Assembly (NCBI RefSeq): GCF_046365375.1
Contig: NZ_JBKEIT010000002.1
Coordinates: 186,001 to 250,000 of the forward strand
Source of the DNA: Butyricimonas muris
GTDB lineage: Bacteria > Bacteroidota > Bacteroidia > Bacteroidales > Marinifilaceae
Direction: 5' to 3'
DNA: 64,000 nt
The notes beneath the pieces are model-generated. The model ran no database searches. It was not told where the DNA came from and saw only the letters and a list, made by a program, of their open reading frames with translations. Both the position numbers and the translations under genes were made by a program. This document shows, piece after piece, positions 16,877 to 24,826 of the stretch; within the stretch, counting starts at the first letter, position 1, and each line of letters begins with the position of its first letter.

Positions 16877-17245
16877 TTATTCCACGTCGTGACCGAAAGG
16901 TGTCAGGGCTAGTCCGGCGAGTTTAAAATGCTGCATGCCGAAGGGGATGCCGATGATGGTGATGCAGAAGATTACCCCGAAGAGTATGTGCGACAGGAAT
17001 ATCCATATCCCGCCGATAAAGAACCAGATGACATTCATCAAAAAGGATAGACAACCGCTGCTTTGTGGAATATCGACAACCTTGCTGCCGAACGGCCATA
17101 GTGCCAACACGCCGAGTTTCAAGGTTTGCAACCCGAAAGGGATACCTATAATAGTGATGAATAGTCCCACGCTGGAAACGAAGTACTCAATGGCGATGAA
17201 TAGTCCGCCGAAGACTACCCAGATAATATTTCCTAAGATTTTCAT
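16877..17245 (-). CDS. YccF domain-containing inner-membrane protein
   Basis: 122 residues with two similar halves, each a hydrophobic hairpin ending in the YccF signature: TIIGIPFGLQTLKLGVLALWPFG (first) and TIIGIPFGMQHFKLAGLALTPFG (second). Four membrane segments are predicted. The family is widespread and its function is unknown. The gene is convergent with the TlpA-like gene and divergent from the thioredoxin-like gene, with a repeat element in the shared upstream region. Confidence 0.9.
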   Translation of the reverse strand: MKILGNIIWVVFGGLFIAIEYFVSSVGLFITIIGIPFGLQTLKLGVLALWPFGSKVVDIPQSSGCLSFLMNVIWFFIGGIWIFLSHILFGVIFCITIIGIPFGMQHFKLAGLALTPFGHDVE

Positions 17246-17328
17246 GTTTATTGTATTAATATTTAAACTGCCTCACCAAAGATACGATAAAGAAAACAAA
17301 AAGGAAAATAATGTCGTAAGAATATGGA

Positions 17329-17448
17329 GTTTATAAGGTTCATAAGGTTTGTAAGGTTCATAAAGTGGATGAGCTACCAAACAAATGTTTTCCGGAAAGA
17401 ACTTTATAAACTTTATAAACTTTATGGACTTTATGAACTTTATAAACT
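17329..17448. repeat. Inverted array of 9-bp units, copy A
   Basis: Left arm 17329-17367 is five tandem copies of a 9-bp unit (AGTTTATAA, GGTTCATAA, GGTTTGTAA, GGTTCATAA, then AGT). Right arm 17401-17448 is the reverse complement of the same kind of array (consensus RGTYYATAA). The arms can pair across a 33-nt centre containing CCGGAAAG. The element fills the divergent region between the yccF-like and thioredoxin-like genes and ends 6 bp before the latter's ATG. Other members: 21050-21242, 32085-32280, 36616-36743. Confidence 0.8.
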
Positions 17449-17454
17449 GATTAT

Positions 17455-17808
17455 ATGATCGAGCATTTGACCAAAGATAGCTTTAAACAGAAAGTGTTTG
17501 ACTACCAAGATAGCGGGAGATATAAGTTTGAGGGGGAGCGTCCTGCATTGATAGATTTTTACGCGAACTGGAGCGGTACGTGTAAGACCATTGCCCCGAT
17601 TCTGGAGGAGTTGAAGCGGGAGTACGAGGGGAAGATTGATATTTATAAGGTGGATAGTGAAGTGGAACGGGAACTGGCACGGGCGTTTCGGGTACATAGT
17701 ATTCCTACCTTACTGTTCGTGCCTATGCTGGGGCAGCCGCAATTGGGACGGGGGGCTCTGTCGAAAGGAGAATTGATGAAGTACGTGAAGGAAGTTTTTA
17801 ACGTGTAA
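17455..17808 (+). CDS. Thioredoxin-like protein with SxxC active site
   Basis: 117 residues, cytosolic (no signal peptide). The fold is that of thioredoxin: PALIDFYANW, then VDSEVERELARAFRVHSIPTLLF with the cis-Pro, and a C-terminal helix. The active site reads W-Ser40-G-T-Cys43 instead of WCGPC; the codon is AGC, read directly at 17572-17574. Without the first, nucleophilic cysteine it cannot run the normal dithiol cycle. It may act as a monothiol or binding protein. It sits directly after repeat copy A and 150 bp before the SulP gene. Confidence 0.85.
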   Translation: MIEHLTKDSFKQKVFDYQDSGRYKFEGERPALIDFYANWSGTCKTIAPILEELKREYEGKIDIYKVDSEVERELARAFRVHSIPTLLFVPMLGQPQLGRGALSKGELMKYVKEVFNV

Positions 17809-17926
17809 GCGTTTGTCTTCGGCAAGTTGCCGGTTGTAAGTTGGCAGGTTACAGGTTGTTTGACTGTGCAGAACCTGCGGGGATGTTTTTCATTTTCACG
17901 TTTTTTCATTTTACCATTTATATTAT

Positions 17927-17934
17927 TACCTTTG
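17927..17934 (+). promoter_or_regulatory. Possible -7 box (TACCTTTG) of the SulP gene
   Basis: TACCTTTG matches TAnnTTTG and lies 26 nt upstream of the ATG at 17961. A matching -33 box is not obvious (the region is a T-run). Confidence 0.5.
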
Positions 17935-17960
17935 CGGCTTGTTTTTAACAAGGTAGCATT

Positions 17961-19613
17961 ATGGAAAAGGTGTTCAGTCCGAAGCTGTTCGGTTTAATTA
18001 AAGATGGTTCCGTGAAGAAGAATCTTTCTAAGGATATTCTCGCGGGAGTAGTAGTGGGAATCGTGGCGATTCCGTTGGCAATTGCGTTTGCCGTGGCTTC
18101 CGGGGTATCTCCGGAGAAAGGTATTATAACGGCTATCGTTGCCGGTTTTTTGATTTCGTTGCTGGGGGGAAGCCGGGTACAAATCGGTGGTCCCACGGGA
18201 GCTTTTATTGTTATTATTTACGGGATTATCCAACAGTACGGGATTGACGGTATGATTATCGCCACGATATTGGCGGGGGTGATTATGATTGGATTCGGGT
18301 TATTACGGTTGGGTACGTTGCTGAAATTTATCCCGCATCCCTTGATTGTCGGTTTTACTTCAGGAATCGCATTGGTGATTTTCTCGACGCAGATATCCAA
18401 TGCCTTGGGGTTGACGCTCGCGGAGGTACCGAGTAGTTTTATCGGGAAATGGGGAGCTTATTTCAGTAATATCAACACGGTGAATTGGTATGCCGTGGGA
18501 ATCACGGTCGTGACAATATTGATTACCGTGTATATGCCGAAGATTACATCACGGGTACCGGGTTCTTTCGTGGCGATATTGGTTATTACTCCTCTTGCTA
18601 TGTTTTTGCCGGAGAATTCCGTGACGACTATCGGGTCGTTGTTCGGGGAGATTAAGTGTAATTTCGCTCCGACTTTTCCGACGATAGATTGGGGGAATTT
18701 GTCTTATTACCTGCAACCGGCACTGACGATAGCCATACTGGGCTCGATTGAGTCGTTGCTGTCCGCCGTGGTGGCTGATGGTATGATTAGTGGTCGTCAT
18801 CGTTCCAACACGGAGTTGATAGCGCAAGGTATTGCCAATATAGCCTCTCCTTTGTTCGGGGGTATCCCTGCCACGGGAGCTATTGCCCGTACGGCAACTA
18901 ACGTGAAGAACGGGGGACGTACCCCGGTGGCGGGAATGACGCATGCCGTGGTTTTGTTGTTGATTATGTTGTTTTTCGGGAAATGGGCTTCTTTGATTCC
19001 CATGTCCTGTTTGGCGGGTATTTTAATCGTGGTTTCTTATAACATGAGTGAATGGCGGTCGTTCCGTTCCATATTGCGGGCTTCGGTGTTCGACGTGGTG
19101 ATTTTGCTGGTGACGTTCTTCTTGACCGTGTTGGTCGATTTGACTGTGGCTATCGAGATAGGGGTTGTGCTGGCGGCACTTTTGTTCATGAAGCGTATGG
19201 CGGATAATGCACCGAAAGAGATTACCGGGGCAACCAATCTGGATCAGGATATTTCCGAGAATTACAAGGATTTACCGAAAGGTTTGGGTATATACGAGAT
19301 TAGCGGGCCGTTTTTCTTCGGTTCGGCTAAGACTTATTGCGAAACAATTCGTAACTTGGGCGTGAATTATAGTGTGTTGATTATCCGTATGCGGCACGTG
19401 CCATTCGTGGATTCTACCGGGTTGAAAAATCTAAGAGAAACTATTCTCCAGTTGACAAAGGAGAACACGAGAATCGTGTTGTCGGGAGTAAGTGAACCGG
19501 TGAAGAAGGATTTGTTGAAAGGCGGAATCGGCGAACTTGTCGGGGTCGGGAATATTTACCCGAAGTTCGATATGGCTTTGAGTGCGGCAAAGGAGATGGT
19601 CGAGAATAATTAA
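17961..19613 (+). CDS. SulP family anion transporter with STAS domain
   Basis: 550 residues. The membrane part has about 12 helices and the SLC26/SulP signatures: LAGVVVGIVAIPLAIAFA near residue 27 and IGGPTGAFIVIIYG near 74, LGSIESLLSAVVADGM near 258 and GGIPATGAIARTATN near 298. The C-terminal ~110 residues are a STAS domain (MRHVPFVDSTGLKNL). Members carry sulfate, bicarbonate or dicarboxylates across the inner membrane; the substrate cannot be told from the sequence. It is followed after 11 bp by the PurF-like gene, so the two are probably co-transcribed. Confidence 0.92.
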   Translation: MEKVFSPKLFGLIKDGSVKKNLSKDILAGVVVGIVAIPLAIAFAVASGVSPEKGIITAIVAGFLISLLGGSRVQIGGPTGAFIVIIYGIIQQYGIDGMIIATILAGVIMIGFGLLRLGTLLKFIPHPLIVGFTSGIALVIFSTQISNALGLTLAEVPSSFIGKWGAYFSNINTVNWYAVGITVVTILITVYMPKITSRVPGSFVAILVITPLAMFLPENSVTTIGSLFGEIKCNFAPTFPTIDWGNLSYYLQPALTIAILGSIESLLSAVVADGMISGRHRSNTELIAQGIANIASPLFGGIPATGAIARTATNVKNGGRTPVAGMTHAVVLLLIMLFFGKWASLIPMSCLAGILIVVSYNMSEWRSFRSILRASVFDVVILLVTFFLTVLVDLTVAIEIGVVLAALLFMKRMADNAPKEITGATNLDQDISENYKDLPKGLGIYEISGPFFFGSAKTYCETIRNLGVNYSVLIIRMRHVPFVDSTGLKNLRETILQLTKENTRIVLSGVSEPVKKDLLKGGIGELVGVGNIYPKFDMALSAAKEMVENN

Positions 19614-19624
19614 AAAGATAATAT

Positions 19625-21040
19625 ATGAGCGGATTTTTTGGCTGTGTATCTCGTAAGGATTGTGTGGCAGATGTGTTTTATGGTACGGATTACCATTCTC
19701 ACTTGGGAACGAAGCGTGCCGGTATGGCTTTTTATAACGGGGTGGATTTTAATCGTTCTATCCATAGTTTGGAGAGTGCTTATTTCCGGAATAAGTTCGA
19801 GCCGGAGTTGGACAGGTTTTCGGGTTCTACTTTGGGTATCGGGATTATCAGCGATATGGAGTCGCAGCCAATCACGGTGACCTCGCATTTGGGACGTTTC
19901 GCGGTTGTGGTCGTGGGGCGTTTGGATAATTTGGACGAGATAGTGGCTCGTTTTTTGGAAGAGCGGAAGCATTTTGCCGAGTTGTCCAGTTCCACGGTGA
20001 ACCCGACAGAGGCGGTCGCTATGTTGATTAATTCCGGTAATACTTTTAGAGAAGGTATCGAGAACGTGTACAATACGGTCAAGGGGTCGTGTTCTTTTTT
20101 GGTCTTGACGGAAACCGGGATTTATGCCGCTCGCGATAAATATGGCAGGACGCCCATCGTGTTGGGGAAAAATGAATTCGGGTACGTGGTGGCAAGCGAA
20201 AGTTCATCGTTCACGAATCTCGGGTATTCTATCGTGCGTGATTTGGGACCGCGGGAGGCTTTGCATATCACTCGCGACGGGATTACGCGGATTACCGAGC
20301 CGGGGTGCAAGAAACAGATTTGTTCCTTTTTGTGGGTGTATTACGGTTACCCGTCCTCTTATTACGAGGGGATAAACGTGGAGGATGCCCGTTACCGTTG
20401 CGGTGCGGCTATTGCCGCGAATGACGACGTGGAGGTGGATTACGCTGCCGGGATTCCGGATTCGGGCGTGGGACACGCTATCGGTTATTCCAATGCCCGT
20501 CATATTCCGTATAAACGACCTTTCGTGAAGTACACGCCCACGTGGCCGCGTAGTTTCATGCCGCAAAATCAAGCGATGCGTGATTTGGTGGCGAAAATGA
20601 AACTGTTGCCGAACGAGGCGTTCACTCGCGATGCGAAGATTTTATTCTTGGATGATTCGATTGTCCGGGGTACGCAGTTGAAGGATAACGTGGTGAAATT
20701 GCGGGAATGCGGGGTGAAGGAAGTGCATATGCGTATTGCTTGCCCGCCGTTGGTGTACCCTTGCGTGTTTTTGAATTTCTCTTCTTCCCGTTCGAATTTT
20801 GATTTGTTTACCCGTCGGGTGATTCGGGATTTAGAGGGTACGTCCGATTTGACGGAAGAGATTTTAAAACCGTACACGGACCCCGATTCGGAGAAGTACA
20901 AGAAGATGCTGGAGGTGATGGCTCAGCATTTGCAATTGGATTCGCTGAAATTCCAACGCTTGGAGGATATCGTGAAGGCTATCGGGTTACCGAAGGAGGA
21001 GCTTTGCACGCATTGTTGGGATAATTCGTCTTATATGTAA
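19625..21040 (+). CDS. PurF-like amidophosphoribosyltransferase homologue lacking the N-terminal nucleophile
   Basis: 471 residues. The C-terminal half has the PRPP-binding loop ILFLDDSIVRGTQLKDNV and the preceding GIPDSGVGHAIGYS, TPTWPRSF of PurF; the N-terminal half is an Ntn-type glutaminase fold (HLGTKRAGMAFYN, SHLGRFAVVVVG, GSCSFLVLTETG). However, the protein starts Met-Ser-Gly-Phe-Phe-Gly, where canonical PurF has Met-Cys-Gly with Cys as the catalytic residue. As written, glutamine hydrolysis should be lost, leaving an ammonia-dependent or regulatory PurF paralogue; such Cys-less paralogues occur in Bacteroidales. It follows the SulP gene closely and ends at an intergenic repeat. Confidence 0.85.
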   Translation: MSGFFGCVSRKDCVADVFYGTDYHSHLGTKRAGMAFYNGVDFNRSIHSLESAYFRNKFEPELDRFSGSTLGIGIISDMESQPITVTSHLGRFAVVVVGRLDNLDEIVARFLEERKHFAELSSSTVNPTEAVAMLINSGNTFREGIENVYNTVKGSCSFLVLTETGIYAARDKYGRTPIVLGKNEFGYVVASESSSFTNLGYSIVRDLGPREALHITRDGITRITEPGCKKQICSFLWVYYGYPSSYYEGINVEDARYRCGAAIAANDDVEVDYAAGIPDSGVGHAIGYSNARHIPYKRPFVKYTPTWPRSFMPQNQAMRDLVAKMKLLPNEAFTRDAKILFLDDSIVRGTQLKDNVVKLRECGVKEVHMRIACPPLVYPCVFLNFSSSRSNFDLFTRRVIRDLEGTSDLTEEILKPYTDPDSEKYKKMLEVMAQHLQLDSLKFQRLEDIVKAIGLPKEELCTHCWDNSSYM

Positions 21041-21049
21041 GATAAAGGG

Positions 21050-21242
21050 GAGGTGTGTCAAACACACCTCTAGTCTATAAAGTCCATAAAGTCGAGCCTT
21101 CGGCTCCTAAGGTCCATAAAGTCCATGATTTAATGATGCGATAATATTTAGCGTAATGATGTATAAACCACCTGTGCATTTGACCTTACGACATTATGGA
21201 CTTTCAGACCTTATGGACTAGAGGGTGTGTCAAAACACCCTC
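21050..21242 (+). repeat. ~193-bp intergenic repeat element, copy B
   Basis: Bounded by two hairpins: GAGGTGTGT-CAA-ACACACCTC (21050-21070) and GAGGGTGT...ACACCCTC (21221-21242, followed by TTTTT). Between them are inverted 9-bp units (AGTCTATAA, AGTCCATAA; right side AGTCCATAAGG in reverse) and an internal GAGCCTTCGGCTC hairpin. The reverse complement recurs at 32085-32280; the central ~113 bp differ at about ten positions by eye. It follows the PurF-like stop by 9 bp and can serve as its terminator. Confidence 0.9.
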
Positions 21243-21246
21243 TTTT

Positions 21247-21528
21247 TCATTTGATTATTCCATCGGAATAACATTCTTTATTTATTTCGATGAGCCATTC
21301 CCTTACTTCCCCGGCTTCGATTGCGGGTAATATTTCGGAAACTTCTTCCCAATCAAAATGAGTGATATAAAGGATTCTGTCGTGCTCGTCCACGCCGGCA
21401 ACGTATATTCCGTCTTCACTTCCTTCTCCTCCGATATAGGCTTCGTATGCCAGAGTTTTCATTGCTTCCAGAACAGCTTGTATGCATATTTGCCGTGCTT
21501 CCTCGAAATTTTCAACCGTGAGTTCCAT
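21247..21528 (-). CDS. Small acidic protein of the SusCD-TlpA locus
   Basis: 93 residues, no signal peptide, strongly acidic (EGSEDGIYVAGVDEHD, WEEVSEILPAIEAGE). Not recognised as a known family. Its ATG follows the stop of the TlpA-like gene with no gap, so it is part of the same transcript and probably translationally coupled; it is the last gene of the locus before the repeat element. The pattern of short strands (YVAGVDEHDRILYITHFDW) suggests a small alpha/beta fold; no function is claimed. Confidence 0.7.
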   Translation of the reverse strand: MELTVENFEEARQICIQAVLEAMKTLAYEAYIGGEGSEDGIYVAGVDEHDRILYITHFDWEEVSEILPAIEAGEVREWLIEINKECYSDGIIK

Positions 21529-22080
21529 TTATTTTTTCTTGTATTTAGCGATGATTTCTTTAATCACTTTTTCTGTCAGTGCTCCTTCACCACGTTCCCC
21601 GTGAGGATTGCCTTGCCAGCGTACAATTCCTTCCGGGTCTATGATGATTACCATGGGTATGCTTTCACCTCCATACCGACCGAAGAGTTCGCACTTGGGG
21701 TCAGTGGCTTGATGAAATTCTATAGGCGTGTATTTTTCATTCCTTTCTTTTTTTATTTTTTCAATTTGTTTGACTCCTTTTTCCAAGCTAGCTTTAGACT
21801 GTAAGGCGATGGCAATGAAAACAGCCTCTTTTTTGAATATTTTGGCGAATTCATTCATGTGGGGGGTAAACTTCACGCAGGGACCGCAACCAGTGGACCA
21901 AAAGTCAAGAATGATGAATTTGCCCGTTGTATCGGGCTTTTCGGTTAACCATTCTTTGACTTGTAATGCGGGAGCTTTTTTCCCTAACATAGGTTTGTCC
22001 CAGTCAAATTCCTCTTTCTCTTGGGAAAAAGAGGAGGTGATGGTGAAAAGAGCGGATAAAAATAGTAATAATTTTTTCAT
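21529..22080 (-). CDS. TlpA-like thioredoxin-fold protein, intact CGPC
   Basis: 183 residues with a Sec signal peptide (cleavage after SSFSQ). FIILDFWSTGCGPCVKFTPHM has the redox pair Cys65/Cys68, and ESIPMVIIIDPEGIVRW the cis-Pro strand. It is predicted periplasmic or surface-tethered via secretion. It is the third and only catalytically complete member of a run of three related TlpA-like genes at the end of the SusC/SusD locus, an arrangement common in Odoribacteraceae-type genomes. Its partners are unknown. Confidence 0.87.
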   Translation of the reverse strand: MKKLLLFLSALFTITSSFSQEKEEFDWDKPMLGKKAPALQVKEWLTEKPDTTGKFIILDFWSTGCGPCVKFTPHMNEFAKIFKKEAVFIAIALQSKASLEKGVKQIEKIKKERNEKYTPIEFHQATDPKCELFGRYGGESIPMVIIIDPEGIVRWQGNPHGERGEGALTEKVIKEIIAKYKKK

Positions 22081-22104
22081 GTTTAAATCTTTATAAATAA
22101 TGAA

Positions 22105-22650
22105 TTATGATTTCTTGGATTTTCGTGACTTTTTCTTCTGTTGGTAGTCTTTGAAGAATTGTTCCAGCTTCTCCTCTGTCAAGTTGAATACATTCTTTTC
22201 CCCTTGACCTTCTTTGAGCACATAGCCTTCCCATACAACAGTTCCTTCCGGGTCAATCAAGTAGCTCGTGGGCCAGCCTTCGAGTTTAAATATATTATCA
22301 ATTGTGGCCAAATCGACAATACCGCTATAGTATTGGATGTACGGATCGACCATTAATTTGACGAGGTTTGCTTCTTCACAGGTTAACCCGATCACTTGAA
22401 GTTGTTTTTTGTATTTTTTAGCCAGATGATTTTGATAGGGAACCGTGCGGTGTGTTACAGGATAAGCCATGATACACCAGAAATCAACGAGGATGAATTT
22501 CCCTTTTAATTTCGGTTGCTTGCTAATCCATTCTTTCACGGTTAAATCCGGAAAATGTTTACCTATAAAGGAAGGTTGTTGCTTCTCTTGTGCTTGAATC
22601 CCGAATCTGAATAAACACAGCAATAAGCTGGCGATAAGTACTTTCTTCAT
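22105..22650 (-). CDS. TlpA-like protein without CxxC
   Basis: 181 residues with a Sec signal peptide (cleavage after GIQAQ). It aligns by eye with its neighbours: FPDLTVKEWISKQPKLKGKF, then FILVDFWCIMAYPVTHRTVP, where the CxxC position reads Ala62-Tyr-Pro-Val65; a single Cys59 lies three residues before it. The cis-Pro segment GWPTSYLIDPEGTVVW is kept. The thioredoxin fold is therefore present but a redox cycle is not possible. The C-terminus is very basic (QQKKKSRKSKKS). The gene overlaps the upstream one by 4 nt (ATGA), which implies coupling. Confidence 0.85.
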   Translation of the reverse strand: MKKVLIASLLLCLFRFGIQAQEKQQPSFIGKHFPDLTVKEWISKQPKLKGKFILVDFWCIMAYPVTHRTVPYQNHLAKKYKKQLQVIGLTCEEANLVKLMVDPYIQYYSGIVDLATIDNIFKLEGWPTSYLIDPEGTVVWEGYVLKEGQGEKNVFNLTEEKLEQFFKDYQQKKKSRKSKKS

Positions 22651-23171
22651 TTTTTCTTATAGTGTTTTTTGATTAATTTTTTCAAGAATTTCTCCGTGAT
22701 GGTTTCTCCTTTCAGCAGGGGGAAGCCTTCATAAATCACTTTTCCCCGGGGATCGAGAATGTAACAGTAACCGGGGATTTTGATTTTGAAGTTCTTCACG
22801 GCTTCCGGGGCGTAAGCGTAAGGAAATTCTAATGCCGGTTCGATGTCTGAAATGAATTCGGGTGCATCATCCGATAAACCGATAATATTCAATTTATCCC
22901 CAAATTCTTTCGCGAATTTGTTGAAACGAGGAATGTCAATGTAAGCGGCTGTCGGGTTAGAGGTAGACCAAAAATATAGTAATGTTAATTTTTTGTCACT
23001 CTTTTTGCTCTCCCGGTTGATCCATTTTTGTACAGGGTACTCCGGAGCCATTTTTCCCAAAAGAGTTGGGGGACGCAAAGCATCAACACTTTCTTGTTCT
23101 TGGGCGGAGCATAGGGCTGCGAATAGTAGCCCGACAAGTAATAACCAAATTTTCATCATTCTAGTATTCAT
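22647..23171 (-). CDS. TlpA-like protein without CxxC
   Basis: 174 residues, signal peptide ending in CSAQ. LTLLYFWSTSNPTAAYIDIP takes the place of FWxTxCGPC, with Asn72-Pro-Thr-Ala75 at the catalytic positions; the cis-Pro segment IPGYCYILDPRGKVIYEG is kept. It is the first of three TlpA-like genes in the locus and overlaps the second by 4 nt. A possible start at Met5 or Met6 would shorten the signal peptide. Loss of both cysteines suggests a binding or scaffold role, but no function is known. Confidence 0.82.
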   Translation of the reverse strand: MNTRMMKIWLLLVGLLFAALCSAQEQESVDALRPPTLLGKMAPEYPVQKWINRESKKSDKKLTLLYFWSTSNPTAAYIDIPRFNKFAKEFGDKLNIIGLSDDAPEFISDIEPALEFPYAYAPEAVKNFKIKIPGYCYILDPRGKVIYEGFPLLKGETITEKFLKKLIKKHYKKK

Positions 23172-23182
23172 TTATTTGTTTG

Positions 23183-23890
23183 TTATTTAGCATCCCGTAC
23201 AAAGCGTACGGAAAGCATTTTACCTTTATCGATAGTGAACCGTGCTATTTTACCGGAATTGTAACTTATCTGGCGGCAATAATGGAGATTGCTCTCTTCT
23301 GCTTCTGGGGTTGCCGTCCAGTAAAAGCCATATACATAAGTGAAATAAAAACCGTCATTATCTCCCATGCCTCCGGTACGCAGGTTTATCATGAAGCCTT
23401 CTTCTTCTTGTAATAGTGTACCGACTGGATTTCCTCTCCAATCGGTTGCGTTTAAATCGCTATTTGACATTCCCATTGCTTTTTCCAATGATTGCCAGTC
23501 TTCATCCGTCGGGATGCGCCAGCCTTCCGGACAGAGGATGAATGCTTTTTCGTAGGTATAAAGGCACCCGAATGTTTCGTAATTTTGTTTTTTCTCGATT
23601 TCCATATCAATGGGATTTCTGTCGGGGTCATGGCTTATTTCGCATCCGTTTGACGTCGACCATCGGTCTACACTGATGTCGATATTCAAGTTGGTTGTCA
23701 TCCACTCCAAATTGCCGTAGCGTACCCACGGGAATTCAATTTCTAATTCCTCGTCTTCATACTCGACTACGCCTTTGAACACTCCCTGTGCTTCCGGTTC
23801 GATTACCGGTATTTGATTATCGTCATCGTCCGAGCAAGCCCAGCTTAAGGTTAATAAACCGATGACAATGGCTATAAATCGTCTTTTCAT
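23183..23890 (-). CDS. FISUMP-domain lipoprotein
   Basis: 235 residues from the chosen Met. The signal peptide MKRRFIAIVIGLLTLSWAC gives a lipidated Cys followed by SDDDD, a surface-export type sequence. The body has the Fibrobacter succinogenes major paralogous domain pattern: GNLEWMTTNLN, YETFGCLYTYEKAF, CPEGWRIPTDEDWQSLEKAMG, FYWTATPEAEES and a final SVRFVRDAK. The frame opens further upstream at a TTG that overlaps the previous gene; the downstream ATG, which directly precedes the signal peptide, is preferred. The domain is found in surface lipoproteins of polysaccharide- or protein-degrading Bacteroidetes; the role is unknown. Confidence 0.82.
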   Translation of the reverse strand: MKRRFIAIVIGLLTLSWACSDDDDNQIPVIEPEAQGVFKGVVEYEDEELEIEFPWVRYGNLEWMTTNLNIDISVDRWSTSNGCEISHDPDRNPIDMEIEKKQNYETFGCLYTYEKAFILCPEGWRIPTDEDWQSLEKAMGMSNSDLNATDWRGNPVGTLLQEEEGFMINLRTGGMGDNDGFYFTYVYGFYWTATPEAEESNLHYCRQISYNSGKIARFTIDKGKMLSVRFVRDAK

Positions 23891-23915
23891 ATATGTCTTT
23901 GTATAAATGTTTAAT

Positions 23916-24824
23916 TTAAAAATTGAAACCGCCTTCAATCAAAAGTTGTTTGAGCATATCATACTTTTTAATTACCAAGGGGTAGTCGCCATACTCGGCT
24001 TTAAAGTCTTCTTCGGAGCCCTCGAGAATAGCCGTTAGATATATATCTAAATCAGAATCCATACTATACACTTCAAAATATTCGTACCCGTCATAATAAA
24101 AGGATAAAATTCCTGTTGCCATAATAAAGTCCTCCTCGCTCCAGAAGTCATACTGGTAATCATAGAAATCTTTGCCGTAATAGTTTTTTCCGGGAGCATA
24201 AAATTCTTGTAATTTATCTCCTGTCAAATATTGGTTTAGGGTTGATTTGACTATTTTTTTAGCAAATTCTTCCGGTTCTTCCTGTAACAGCGATATAGAG
24301 ATTGCTAAAGCTCGGGGGCCGAAATAGAAGTCTTGTTCTGAGCCTGAATCCCAGTAGCCATCGGTATCTCCTTCTTCAATCCAATACGTGTAGGAGGTGA
24401 GGTTATCTATCAACAAGAAGGAATAGGGATAATAGTTCTTGTTCAAGGCTGGTAAAATATATTTTTTGACTAATTCAACAGCCTCTTTTTGTTTTTCGTA
24501 ACCCGATAGATTCGTGAATGAGAATACCCATTCTGCAGAACTGTTTACACCATACGATAAGTCTATTAATTCTGTGTTATATAATGGATTACCATACACG
24601 TCAGTGCCGACATATTCATGTTTCAGCGTGTCCGTGAATAATAGATAACATCCTGTTTCCTCGTGAAATTTTCGACGTAATTCCGACGTGGGGTCTGTGG
24701 CTCCTTCTGCCGGGGCGAATAAGTTCGGGAGCGGGGCGTTAGGTTGCAGGCTATCTTCTTTTTCGCACGAAAAACAGCTTAACAAGATAATTCCGTAAAG
24801 GATATATGTTTGTAACTTTTTCAT
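23916..24824 (-). CDS. SusD-linked lipoprotein resembling zinc metallohydrolases, no HExxH
   Basis: 302 residues; lipoprotein signal (ILLSCFSCEKED). The region LRRKFHEETGCYLLFTDT and the later AVELVKKYILPALNKNYYPYSFLLID resemble the substrate import-associated zinc metallohydrolase lipoproteins that are encoded right after susD in many loci. But the expected HExxH zinc site is absent: the segment where it should lie reads LQEEPEEFAKKIVKSTLNQYL. It is therefore likely an inactive relative. It follows susD by 2 nt, so it is co-translated with it. The family match is from memory of patterns and only moderately sure. Confidence 0.6.
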   Translation of the reverse strand: MKKLQTYILYGIILLSCFSCEKEDSLQPNAPLPNLFAPAEGATDPTSELRRKFHEETGCYLLFTDTLKHEYVGTDVYGNPLYNTELIDLSYGVNSSAEWVFSFTNLSGYEKQKEAVELVKKYILPALNKNYYPYSFLLIDNLTSYTYWIEEGDTDGYWDSGSEQDFYFGPRALAISISLLQEEPEEFAKKIVKSTLNQYLTGDKLQEFYAPGKNYYGKDFYDYQYDFWSEEDFIMATGILSFYYDGYEYFEVYSMDSDLDIYLTAILEGSEEDFKAEYGDYPLVIKKYDMLKQLLIEGGFNF

Positions 24825-24826
24825 GA

